Shown: positions 9,377 through 17,865 of the stretch, in pieces | Layout of the letters: the number at the start of each line of letters is the position of its first letter | Numbering within the stretch: the first letter of the stretch is position 1 | Notes under the pieces: model-generated | What the model was told of the DNA's origin: nothing | Database searches by the model: none | What the model saw: only the letters and a program-made list of their open reading frames with translations | Position numbers and translations under genes: made by a program | Assembly (NCBI RefSeq): GCF_900461525.1 | Contig: NZ_UGOD01000001.1 | Location: 3,330,001-3,394,000, forward strand | DNA: 64,000 nucleotides | Direction of reading: 5' to 3' | Source of the DNA: Legionella busanensis | GTDB lineage: Bacteria; Pseudomonadota; Gammaproteobacteria; Legionellales; Legionellaceae

Positions 9377-9583
9377 TTATTTTTGTATTAAACAGACGGT
9401 TGAACTTTTTTTACGGATAAAAATAGAGTTAGACTGGCATTTTTTAAAGTATAAATCAAAATTCTTTTGAATTTCTTTTGCATCAACAACTACAGCATAG
9501 ACGCCAATTTCCTGCGAAACATTTAATATTCGATTTCTATTTTAGTAACATTTATTATCAGGCAATTCGCTAAAGTAAACCAT
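9377..9583 (-). pseudogene. remnant of a GNAT-type toxin/acetyltransferase
   Basis: On the minus strand an ATG-less frame reads WFTLANCLIINVTKN, then RILNVSQEIGVYAVVVDAKE, ending at TAA 9377-9379. The stretch SQEIGVYAVVVDAKE resembles the acetyl-CoA-proximal part of GNAT toxins such as TacT. The expected FYxxxGF segment is altered to LYFKKCQ. It is too short and worn to be active. Confidence 0.4.
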
Positions 9584-9672
9584 CATTGATCTGTTCAAAT
9601 GCATATGATATGGTCTGGAAGATTTAAAATATATCAAAATACAAGTAATTTAAACAATAAGTTGGAAGTAAT

Positions 9673-10239
9673 ATGAATAAAAATCAATTAGCAGCAGGTT
9701 TCATTAGCGTACTAGTTACTACTTCTGTTTTTCCAGCATCCCTTTTTCAGAAAATAACACTACCTTTTTCAGATGAAACCTCAAAATTACAAACGGCTTC
9801 AACAACTACTTTAAATAATACAAACTCCAGCTTATTAGGTGAGTGGCAAGGAGGCTGTAATAATAACAAATTTAAACTTAAAATAATTATTAAAAGTACT
9901 TTCATAACGATTATCTATGATAATCCAGACCAGCCTAATAGTATCTCTATTCCAATTAATGAGTTTACCGCAGCAAATAATATGCATAAAGGACACGCCT
10001 CTACTTCTCCGGCCTGGTTATACTGGACTAACCAAAAATCAGTTCTAGAGGGAAGTTTCATCGATGTTTCAACTAACTTTATAAAAGAGCCATTATCTAC
10101 CAGCATAGAGCATGTACAATTTTCCCTTAATGACGCAGGACAGTTAATTTTCAAAGAAGAATACAAAGAATTTGATGGTATTGAAGAGATTGTTCATACA
10201 AGTGATGGACCATGCATTTTTAATAAGGTTTCACAATAA
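9673..10239 (+). CDS. hypothetical secreted protein
   Basis: A 188-residue protein with a likely Sec signal peptide (MNKNQLAAGFISVLVTTSVFPAS). The mature part is beta-rich, with two cysteines (C63 in GGCNNN and C181 in GPCIF) that could pair. The layout, GEWQGGC... then alternating strands, suggests a small lipocalin- or beta-barrel-like fold, but I recognise no family. It starts at ATG 9673 behind a weak GGAAG, stands alone, and is intact although its neighbours are decayed. Confidence 0.65.
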   Translation: MNKNQLAAGFISVLVTTSVFPASLFQKITLPFSDETSKLQTASTTTLNNTNSSLLGEWQGGCNNNKFKLKIIIKSTFITIIYDNPDQPNSISIPINEFTAANNMHKGHASTSPAWLYWTNQKSVLEGSFIDVSTNFIKEPLSTSIEHVQFSLNDAGQLIFKEEYKEFDGIEEIVHTSDGPCIFNKVSQ

Positions 10240-10261
10240 CCTTAGGATGACCTTAAGCTGT

Positions 10262-10312
10262 AAGACATCCTAGAATGAAGAAAAGTTCCTAAAATTATGA
10301 AAAAGGTTCTTG
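10262..10312 (+). repeat. dispersed repeat, copy A
   Basis: Contains TTCCTAAAATTATGA, shared with copies near 16168 and 17426. All three lie in the decayed 9-18 kb region. Confidence 0.45.
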
Positions 10313-10459
10313 AATAAAGATAGGATTTCACCTAGGTATTAAATGGCTGTAGGAGTGGAAACAGCCAAGACAATATTAAAATAGGTATAAAAGTTATTGA
10401 CTAATTAATAATTACTAATGTTAGCTTGTTTTTCAGTTTATCAATAAACACTACTAACT

Positions 10460-10987
10460 TTAGGATTGAAGCTTCTGAAAATAAACTTCAGTTCCTAATG
10501 CTGCTATGCTAACAGCTACGGTAGCAAATAAACCTAACTTACAAAGGTTAGTAGCGTTGGTACTTAAATAAGTGCTCGAGGGTTGTTGAGTAGTTTTGAT
10601 TACCTCTTTAATTTCCTGCTCACTAGCCTTCGAGGATTCAGATATTTGACTAAAAATAAGTGGTTCTGTATTAGCACGTGCAATATCTATTGCAGCATTC
10701 AAAAGAGAAGTTATGGGAGCTGAATTTATTTGGCCCTCATATTCATAGAGGATCCGCTCAGTTAACTTAGAAAAGATTTTACAGTGTTCGCCGGGGGCAT
10801 GATAATACCCTAGCCTTTTCTGGTAATATTCAAACAGTTTAACTAAATCATAAAAGTGACTGGCTGGAATCCGAACATTATATTGATATTTAGAATCATA
10901 TAAATGTGAGCGACTGTATTTAGCTGCTTTCGATAAAAAACCACACGATAGTTCTTTAAAAATTATTTCTGTAGATGCCTCTAAAAT
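10460..10987 (-). pseudogene. 5'-truncated gene with C-terminal membrane segment
   Basis: The frame is open from a TGA at 10988-10990 to the stop at 10460 but has no ATG. It reads ELSCGFLSKAAKYSRSHLYD, YNVRIPASHFYDLVKLFEYY, HAPGEHCKIFSKLTERI and ends with a hydrophobic helix (LCKLGLFATVAVSIAALG). Only the last 80 residues would be expressed from a TTG at 10702. Its 5' end coincides with the recombinase fragment on the other strand (from 10971), so the start was probably lost in a rearrangement there. The C-terminal organisation resembles effector tails; no family recognised. Confidence 0.5.
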
Positions 10988-11093
10988 TCAAGCTGCTAAG
11001 CGTATGCATCAGGATAAAGCCATAGCAATTGCTGATATTTGTAAAGTTCTTAATATTTCTAAATCTATCCTCTATCGCTGCTTAGCTTCTTAA
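10971..11093 (+). pseudogene. serine recombinase C-terminal remnant, second copy
   Basis: Reads VDASKIQAAKRMHQDKA then IADICKVLNIS and ILYRCLAS before TAA. It is nearly the same as the C-terminal helix-turn-helix of the broken recombinase at 8767-9327. Nothing of the catalytic domain precedes it. Confidence 0.8.
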
Positions 11094-11135
11094 ATTATTC
11101 ATATATATCCTATACGTTAAACATAGAGGGTATAT

Positions 11136-11414
11136 ATGAAATTGGATGAGGGCGATATTTATTCAATAGTCCAATAGTTAGCTGCCCATACTGTTTATCA
11201 ATGGATAAACAAGCCGCCTTCTTTAAATGATTCTGCTAACTTCAGTAGTAATATAATAGAAAATTTTAAGACAGTTGGTGTTTACAAATCTCAACATGCT
11301 AAAAAATTTCAAGACGTTATTATAGAAGATCTCGAGTTTAAAGATAGGTTGCAAGTCATAACTACTTCTATGCAGAAATTGGCAGAAAAACAATTACGGG
11401 CTCAAGCCAGATAA
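11136..11414 (+). pseudogene. small gene interrupted by an in-frame stop
   Basis: ATG at 11136 reads MKLDEGDIYSIVQ, then TAG at 11175-11177, then continues in the same frame LAAHTVYQWINKPPSLNDS... to TAA at 11412-11414, 93 codons in all. The conserved frame after the stop suggests a recently killed gene or a misassigned codon. The product is helical and charged; no family recognised. Confidence 0.4.
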
Positions 11415-11569
11415 AATCAAAAACAGCAATTCTACATAATTATAATTTAAAACTGCTTAAGAAAAGAACATAAGGTGAGAGCAGGATAAACTGAATGATT
11501 TGTTTCCATAATGAATAAAATTAGTCTATAAATTATGGTAATTCGTTATAAAAAATTAGTTGTTTTAGT

Positions 11570-14500
11570 ATGCAAAGTAAACTACTAAAGTTTAAATTTT
11601 CCGAAATTCATGCTGCTATTATAATGCATAACAATACTAAAGAAGCTGCCAACGCACTTGGTGTCGACTTAAGATCATTACCAAAATACTTAAGTCAGCT
11701 TAGTTACCAGAATGAGCCGCTCACCTTTAAACGCTTACATAATATACCAGCTGAGGAAATGGCTGCGACATTAGGTGCGCAGTATCAAGCGCCTTGGGTT
11801 CCTAAGCAAGTCCATTTAGATCAACTTCCTTTTGCAACCATTCATGCCAGCATTTTAAACCATGCTAAAGTCACACCTGCTGCTAGCGCCCTTGGGGTTA
11901 CCATAGAATCCTTAAAAAAATACTTAAGCAAGCTTAGTTATCAAAATGAGCCACTTACCTTTGAGCGCCTACGTGATTTATCCGCAGAGGAGATGGTAGC
12001 GGCAATAGGTGAACAGTATCAAGCGCCTTGGGTTCCTAATAAAGTCCATCTAAACCAACTTTCTTTTGCAGTCATTCATGCCTGTATTTTAAATCATGCT
12101 CAAGTTACACCTGCTGCTAAAGCCCTTGGGGTTAGCATAGAATCTTTAAAAAGATACTTAAGCAAGCTTAGTTATCAGAATGAGCCGCTTACCTTTAAAC
12201 GCTTACGCGATATATCGGCAGAGGAGATGGCAGCAGCATTAGGTGAGCAGTATCAAGGGCCTTGGACTCCTAATCAAGTTCATCTAAACCAACTTCCTTT
12301 TGCAACCATTCATGCCAGCATTTTAAACCACACTCAGGCCTCGAATGCCGCTAGCGCTCTTGGGGTTACACCACAAACGTTACAAACCTATTTAAGCAAG
12401 CTTAGTTACCAGAATGAGCCGCTCAGCTTTGCTCGCCTACGTAACATATCGGCAGAGGATATGACAGTAACATTAGGTGAGCAGTATCAAGGGCCTTGGA
12501 TTCCTAATACAGTCGTCCATCCAAACCAACTTCCTTTTGCAACCATTCATGCTAGCATTTTAAACCACGCCCAAGTCTCGAATGCCGCTAGTGCCCTTGG
12601 GGTTACACCACAAACGTTACAAACTTACTTAAGCCAGCTTAGTTACCAGAATGAGCCACTCACCTTTGAGCGCCTACGTAACATAACGGCAGAGGAGATG
12701 GCAGCGGCATTAGGTGAGCAGTATCAAGCATTTTGGATTCCTAATACAGTCCATCTAAACCAGCTCCCTTTTGCCGTCATTCATGCCAACATTTTAAACT
12801 ATACTAAAATCACGCCTGCTGCTAGCGCCCTTGGGGTCGATATCTTGACTTTAAAAAGATACTTAAGCAAGCTTAGTTATCAGAATGAGCCGCTCACTTT
12901 TAAGCGCCTACATGACATGCCGGCCGAGGAGATGGCTGCAGCATTAGGTGAGCAGTATTATGCACCTTGGATTCCTAATCAAGTTCATCTAAACCAACTT
13001 CCTTTTGCAACCATTCATGCTAGCATTTTAAACCATGCTCAAGTTACACCTGCCGCTAGCGCCCTTGGGGTTACCCGACAAACGTTACAAACCTATTTAA
13101 GCAAGCTTAGTTACCAGAATGAGCCGCTCAGCTTTGAGCGCCTACATAACATACCGGCAGAGGATATGACAGTGGCATTAGGTGAGCAGTATTATGCACC
13201 TTGGGTTCCTAATACAGTCCATCTAAGCCAACTTCCTTTTGCAACCATTCATGCTAGCATTTTAAAACATAGCAAGAGTACGCCTGCTGCTAACGCCCTT
13301 GGAGTTGGCATAGAATTCTTAAAAAGCTACTTAAGCAAACTTAATTATCAGAATGAGCCACTCACCATTGAGCGCCTACGTGACATAACGGCAGAGGAGA
13401 TGGCGGTAGTATTAGGTGAGCAATATTATACGCCTTGGGTTCCTAATAAATCCCATCTAAACCAACTTCCTTTTGCAACCATTCATGCCAGCATTTTAAA
13501 CCATGCTCAAGTCTCAAATGCTGCTAGTGCCCTTGGGGTTACACTACAAACGTTAAAAAGATATTTAAGCCAGCTTAATTATCAAAATGAACCGCTCAGC
13601 TTCGAGCGCCTACATGACATGCCGGCCGAGGAGATGGCGGCAGCATTAGGTGAGCAGTATTATGCGCCTTGGGTTCCTAATAAATCCCCTTTAAGCCAAC
13701 TCCCTTTTGCAACCATTCATGTCAGCATTTTAAACCATGCCCAAATCTCGAATGCCGCTAGTGCTCTTGGGGTTACACCAAAAACGTTAAAAAAATACTT
13801 AAGCCAGCTTAGTTATCAGAATGAGCCACTGACCTTTGAGCGCCTACGGAATATACCGGCAGAGGGAATGGCAGTAGCATTAGGTGAGCAGTATAATAAT
13901 ACACCCTGGGAGATTGACAACATTGTTGTAAACGATGTACTTTCAGCTGCCATCGAGCAGACACTTCACGACGGCTTAGAATTAGACTTAGAGCAGATTT
14001 TACTTGATATTACACACGGCACCCAGCAAGAAGATCTCTCACATATATTAGAATCCGTAGCAGACGAGTTGTTAACACTTCCCGATGAGGCATTAAAAAG
14101 TATGAGCAGTCACGCTGCTAACCAAACTACTTCACCTTCGGAGCCCATAGCCGCTAACGGAGGCGAACTTACCGCAGACGACTTGTTAACATTTCTCGAG
14201 GAGACATTACAAAGTGAGAGCAGTCGCGCTACCAACCAAATTATTTCATCTCAAGAGGAAGATAGTGCACAAGAAGATGATGTACAAATAGGTATGTTAC
14301 GTAATGAGCTAAATAATACCTTGACGACCCTGGAAAAGAACATTAATAACAAAAGACAACTTGAAGTTGGTGAAAATGATGAGCTGCCTAGCAAACGAGT
14401 TTCTCGTTGGGATGAACCTTCTTCATCAGGAAACTCTTTTTTAGAGTCAAGTCATTTTCCAGGGACTTATACAGCTATGCCTTATGCTTTTAACACCTAC

Positions 14501-15001
14501 CCTGAGCGTTATCAACAAGTCCATTCACCCTATCCAAACTATAATAACGTCCCTATGTCGGCTGATTTAGTTTTTTTTCCAATCACCTTTTCAGTACCAA
14601 GTGATTATCCTAATGGAGCTTATGCAGGTATATCCTATAATTTACCACATGTTTTTCAGTCCGGTCCAAAGCCCAATGGTCAACTAAACGATTCTACTCA
14701 TTTCCGGCCTTTTTCAATAGATGATCCACTTATGCCAGTGGGCCATTTTACTCCATGGCCTGGCACCTCAACATCGGCTAACAATTCTTTATGTTCTTTC
14801 TCAAATCTATTCGCAGAAAGAGAACGAACAATGCCTAATACCAGTAATTTGCATCACCCTACACCAATCTATTCTGATCCGCTGTCTTCGCCAAAGCAGC
14901 TTTTTTTTGCACAAAATAATAAGCTAAACCAGCAGCAAATTAATGAGTATGACGCATCTAATGATAAATATAATTTAATAAATAACCCCAAAGGTGGTTA
15001 A
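11570..15001 (+). CDS. tandem Fis-like helix-turn-helix repeat protein with ULM-like motif, candidate nuclear effector
   Basis: A 1143-residue protein. Residues 8-784 are ten consecutive modules; modules 2-10 start at residue 86 and repeat every 78 residues (79 in module 4). Each reads LPFATIHASILNHAQ, then VTPAASALGV, a variable recognition helix ending TLxxYLSKLSY, then QNEPLTFERLR and AEEMAAALGEQY. The AAxALGVxxxTLxxYL pattern is that of Fis/NtrC-type helix-turn-helix motifs. Residues 785-910 are acidic, with LLTFLEETLQ-like helices. KR-x12-KRVSR resembles a bipartite nuclear signal and contains SKRVSRWDEP (941-950), like SF3B1 U2AF-ligand motifs. Residues 955-1143 are rich in Pro, Tyr, Ser and Asn. 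Neither signal peptide nor enzyme domain is present. DNA binding and translocation are inferred. Confidence 0.8.
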   Translation: MQSKLLKFKFSEIHAAIIMHNNTKEAANALGVDLRSLPKYLSQLSYQNEPLTFKRLHNIPAEEMAATLGAQYQAPWVPKQVHLDQLPFATIHASILNHAKVTPAASALGVTIESLKKYLSKLSYQNEPLTFERLRDLSAEEMVAAIGEQYQAPWVPNKVHLNQLSFAVIHACILNHAQVTPAAKALGVSIESLKRYLSKLSYQNEPLTFKRLRDISAEEMAAALGEQYQGPWTPNQVHLNQLPFATIHASILNHTQASNAASALGVTPQTLQTYLSKLSYQNEPLSFARLRNISAEDMTVTLGEQYQGPWIPNTVVHPNQLPFATIHASILNHAQVSNAASALGVTPQTLQTYLSQLSYQNEPLTFERLRNITAEEMAAALGEQYQAFWIPNTVHLNQLPFAVIHANILNYTKITPAASALGVDILTLKRYLSKLSYQNEPLTFKRLHDMPAEEMAAALGEQYYAPWIPNQVHLNQLPFATIHASILNHAQVTPAASALGVTRQTLQTYLSKLSYQNEPLSFERLHNIPAEDMTVALGEQYYAPWVPNTVHLSQLPFATIHASILKHSKSTPAANALGVGIEFLKSYLSKLNYQNEPLTIERLRDITAEEMAVVLGEQYYTPWVPNKSHLNQLPFATIHASILNHAQVSNAASALGVTLQTLKRYLSQLNYQNEPLSFERLHDMPAEEMAAALGEQYYAPWVPNKSPLSQLPFATIHVSILNHAQISNAASALGVTPKTLKKYLSQLSYQNEPLTFERLRNIPAEGMAVALGEQYNNTPWEIDNIVVNDVLSAAIEQTLHDGLELDLEQILLDITHGTQQEDLSHILESVADELLTLPDEALKSMSSHAANQTTSPSEPIAANGGELTADDLLTFLEETLQSESSRATNQIISSQEEDSAQEDDVQIGMLRNELNNTLTTLEKNINNKRQLEVGENDELPSKRVSRWDEPSSSGNSFLESSHFPGTYTAMPYAFNTYPERYQQVHSPYPNYNNVPMSADLVFFPITFSVPSDYPNGAYAGISYNLPHVFQSGPKPNGQLNDSTHFRPFSIDDPLMPVGHFTPWPGTSTSANNSLCSFSNLFAERERTMPNTSNLHHPTPIYSDPLSSPKQLFFAQNNKLNQQQINEYDASNDKYNLINNPKGG
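11825..13921 (+). repeat. 234-bp coding tandem repeats (modules 2-10)
   Basis: Nine copies of a 234-bp unit (one of 237), preceded by a more diverged first copy from about 11590. They are highly alike at the DNA level, so unequal recombination or assembly collapse could change the copy number. Differences between copies cluster in the codons of the recognition helix. Confidence 0.92.
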
Positions 15002-15348
15002 AATTTTCTAGATATATTTTAAGTATGACATTATTACTACTCTAGCTTTAAATTATTGATTATTTCTGAGGTAGTGTATTTAGAGCTCTGTTGCAAAAAA
15101 ATTAATTTTTATCAACCTATTTAATTAACTAAGATCAGAAAATCTCAATTTCTCTAAGAAATTATTTTACTTATTGAGATTATGTATCATTTAAAATGAG
15201 AATCTACAATTATGAAAATCAGGTCTGAATATAATTTAAGGACCTCTTCAACCATCGCAATGCTTTTTTATCCTTTACTTATTTTATTTTTGCTAAGAGG
15301 CCCTTTTTTAGTTAAATATTATTTTTTCAGGAAGTTAAATTAAAAATC
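15002..15348. other. intergenic region with one hairpin
   Basis: No gene seen. An inverted repeat AATCTCAAT (15141-15149) / ATTGAGATT (15173-15181) could form a stem with a 23-base loop. The rest is AT-rich. Confidence 0.4.
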
Positions 15349-15942
15349 GTGGTTAAAGAAGGTAAAGCGAAAGTTTTAACAGATGCTGAGTTTAGACGAC
15401 TCTTAGCTGTGGCTAAAGATAGTACATTTGCTATTTGCAATGTAGCAATGATTTATTGTTCGTTTGGCTTAGGTCTGCGAGCAAAAGAAATTGCTTCTTT
15501 AACGATTGCTGATGTTGCCGATAGCCATTACCGACTACTCGATGAAATTTGTCTTAAACGTTCGATGACTAAAGGTGAAAAACAACGGTATGCTTATTTA
15601 ACTAATAAAAAATTAAGAGAAACGCTACAAACTTATCTTAATCATTTAAAAGATAATAACGTAGCTCGTCACAAACCTTTCTTTCAAACGCAACGCCGAA
15701 GCCGTTTTACGCCGAATACCTTACAAAAATGGTTTCGCAAACTATATGACAAAGCAGGTATTCTAGGAGCAAGTTCACATTCGGGACGGCGAACCTTTAT
15801 TACTAAATTGATAGAACAAGGCGTCGATATTAAAGCCGTATCAAGATTAGCAGGTCACGCTTCGATTGTGACAACGTCTATCTATGTCGATGATAATCCA
15901 GATAGACTTAAACGGATTGTGGCGAACTTGGCATTGGTTTGA
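15349..15942 (+). CDS. tyrosine recombinase / phage-type integrase (catalytic domain)
   Basis: A 197-residue protein holding almost only the catalytic domain of the integrase family. The active-site set is complete: R44 in LGLRAKEI, a lysine in the TKGEKQR turn, H144-x-x-R147 in SHSGRR, H170 in LAGHAS and nucleophile Y179 in TSIYVDD. Full integrases have a further 80-150 N-terminal residues for arm- and core-binding, which are absent here. The start is GTG at 15349 with GGAAG rather far upstream. It probably accounts for past integration in this region, but I found no paired attachment sites. Confidence 0.85.
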   Translation: MVKEGKAKVLTDAEFRRLLAVAKDSTFAICNVAMIYCSFGLGLRAKEIASLTIADVADSHYRLLDEICLKRSMTKGEKQRYAYLTNKKLRETLQTYLNHLKDNNVARHKPFFQTQRRSRFTPNTLQKWFRKLYDKAGILGASSHSGRRTFITKLIEQGVDIKAVSRLAGHASIVTTSIYVDDNPDRLKRIVANLALV

Positions 15943-16303
15943 AGTAACAGCATAATTTAAACGACCGGTTATGGAGCCATTCCTAACCTACTCCCAAAAA
16001 ACTGTAAATTGGTCATTTAATTAACGTCACGTAAATATTTATTTATGTGATTTAAGACAATCTAAGTTTAAGACCTAATTCGGATATAGACTTACATTTA
16101 AAATGTTGCTGCCATTCAGTTTGCAGAATAATTCATAATTTATGTGAAGCAGGAAATTTTACTGAAAACTATGTTTTTAGAATATAGGTCCTAAATTTAT
16201 GAAGATCTAGAAGGCTGAATTGAGTGGACGGTATTGCAAAGCTATAAAGTCTATGAAACAAACTCCATATGTATGCTTGAAACAATACCATCAATTCCTA
16301 TTT
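15943..16303. other. intergenic region with dispersed repeat
   Basis: No gene seen in 361 bases between the integrase and the convergent coiled-coil gene. It carries repeat copy B at 16168-16205. Confidence 0.5.
16168..16205 (+). repeat. dispersed repeat, copy B
   Basis: TTTTTAGAATATAGGTCCTA followed by AATTTATGA closely matches copies at 10262 and 17426. Confidence 0.5.
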
Positions 16304-17248
16304 TCATTTACAGATAATTGTGTTGTTTGATGATTTACTTTCTATTGTTTCTGCTAGAGAATTAGATGAATCACGTAATGAGCTTTCTATTTTCTGTTTA
16401 AATTCAACTGTGTTTTGATAAAAAGTATTTAATTTATCTAATTGATTTATTCTCTGGATATTCTGTTCTACCAATGAATCAGCTTTCTTTACAAGACTTT
16501 TGGCATACGGATAAATGCCTTTATGTTTTTCTATACTTTTCTCAATCTTTTCGCTCCCTTCTTCTGCAATATCTATAGTTTTATCACACTTTTCGTTCAA
16601 ATAACGCATAAAAAAACTTGCTGTACTACCTACAGCGGTAAGAGCTGAGTACAATGTTTTTTTACTTGGATTTGTGAGTAAGTCTTGAGTGCTTGAGTGA
16701 GTTTCAGGAATACTATCTGTCAATTGTTGCAAATTAGTCTTAATAGAGCCTGTCGCTTTAAACTGCTCATGCATTTGTATTACATTATCTTTTTGTTTTT
16801 TAATAAAGCTACTAGTATTTTCTATAGTTCTTGCGAAAAAACTCTTATCTTGGGTATCTAGAGTTTGTGTTAGCGTTTGTAGTTTATTTTGAAACCTATT
16901 AATTTCTTTATCTAATGTATGTATCTCTTCCTTAACCGGATTAATAATTACGGCTTCGGTTATTTTTGTAGCAACTACCCCTTTTGCCTTTTCTACAATG
17001 AATTCTTCGATTTGTTCTTTTATATCTTCCTCTTCTTTTTTTAACTCCTTTTTTAACTTGCCAACCTGTTCACTAATAAAATTCTGACCGCTATCAAGCA
17101 TAGCTTGTACTTTTTTTGTGGATTCATTCCATGGTGAAGTTTTATCATGCTTCTTAACCATCAAGTCGCATTCAGCTATGATATAATCAAGCTTCTTCTC
17201 CCACCTCTCAATTTCGGAAGAATTTACCGTTTTTTTCTGCTCTGGCAT
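16304..17248 (-). CDS. coiled-coil protein, candidate effector
   Basis: A 314-residue, charged and mostly helical protein without signal peptide. Heptad-rich stretches lie at about 60-95 (KLKKELKKEEEDIKEQIEEF), 105-135 and 225-300. A short apolar patch around LYSALTAVGSTASFFMRYL (about 200-218) could be a membrane hairpin. I recognise no family. Charged coiled-coil proteins of this size are common among translocated substrates, and a CTTAATATT element lies 60 bases upstream; that role is inference. Confidence 0.65.
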   Translation of the reverse strand: MPEQKKTVNSSEIERWEKKLDYIIAECDLMVKKHDKTSPWNESTKKVQAMLDSGQNFISEQVGKLKKELKKEEEDIKEQIEEFIVEKAKGVVATKITEAVIINPVKEEIHTLDKEINRFQNKLQTLTQTLDTQDKSFFARTIENTSSFIKKQKDNVIQMHEQFKATGSIKTNLQQLTDSIPETHSSTQDLLTNPSKKTLYSALTAVGSTASFFMRYLNEKCDKTIDIAEEGSEKIEKSIEKHKGIYPYAKSLVKKADSLVEQNIQRINQLDKLNTFYQNTVEFKQKIESSLRDSSNSLAETIESKSSNNTIICK

Positions 17249-17307
17249 AATAAATATCTCTACAACTTAATAATTATCAGCCCATTGTAGGAAAGCAAAA
17301 TTATAAG

Positions 17308-17316
17308 AATATTAAG
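17308..17316 (-). promoter_or_regulatory. PmrA-like nonamer before the coiled-coil gene
   Basis: CTTAATATT on the minus strand matches the Legionella PmrA consensus nonamer, and TATAAT follows only two bases later (17300-17305). The upstream half-site is poor and the spacing differs from the box at 2977, so this could be chance in AT-rich DNA. Confidence 0.35.
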
Positions 17317-17425
17317 TAAACATAATGTTTTTTTTTAAATCAATTAAATTTTTTATTATGTTTGTTAAGGTATTAAGCTCAATTATATTAGCTGCTTATT
17401 GAACAAAAGCAGCTATTTTACTGTC

Positions 17426-17470
17426 AACTCTATTTTTAGAATAGAGTTCCTAAAATTATGAGAGGCTCTA
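17426..17470 (+). repeat. dispersed repeat, copy C
   Basis: TTTTTAGAATAGAGTTCCTA followed by AAATTATGAG, matching copies A and B. It directly abuts a recombinase remnant, which suggests that the repeat travelled with that element. Confidence 0.5.
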
Positions 17471-17522
17471 ATACTGATATTTGCAAAGTACTTACCTACA
17501 TTTTATCGATATTTAGCCTTGT
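17471..17522 (+). pseudogene. serine recombinase C-terminal remnant, third copy
   Basis: Reads TDICKVL, a short deletion, then PTFYRYLAL in a shifted frame. This matches ADICKVLNISKPTLYRYLAS at the end of the recombinase at 8767-9327. Only the last helix-turn-helix is left. Confidence 0.6.
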
Positions 17523-17652
17523 AAAAGGATAATGGAATAGTTAATTATTATGCTTGAATATTTAAAGGCTAAGAACTCGTATTTATTTAATTGCCTCAGT
17601 ATTAACAGTTCTTAGGTTTTATTTGACTCAATATTTACTTAAACATAGATTA

Positions 17653-17860
17653 ATTATGGCTTAGCGCCGTTGTTCGAACTTATTGTCTCAGACTTTTTTA
17701 AATCTTCTTTGCCTCGTAATTTATTCAACGTATTTTTAAAGTTAGTTTTATAACTCGGATTGATTTTTGCCTGAGTATGGATAAAGCCATTATTCCGTAA
17801 TGCTTTTTGTGATAAATCTCTAAATTCTCGAGCAATTTTTCTAAATTTGAAATTGCCTCC
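17653..17860 (-). pseudogene. C-terminal gene remnant
   Basis: Without a start, the minus strand reads FRKIAREFRDLSQKALRNNG, FIHTQAKINPSYKTNFKNTL and so on to TAA at 17653-17655. The basic, helical tail looks coding. Its upstream part is replaced by ankyrin sequence on the opposite strand, so the two were joined by a rearrangement near 17860. Confidence 0.4.
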
Positions 17861-17865
17861 CCTTT

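Noticed and set aside
15349-15942. Intact genomic island with attachment sites around the integrase
   Set aside because: No tRNA gene and no matching direct repeats found at suitable distances by eye.
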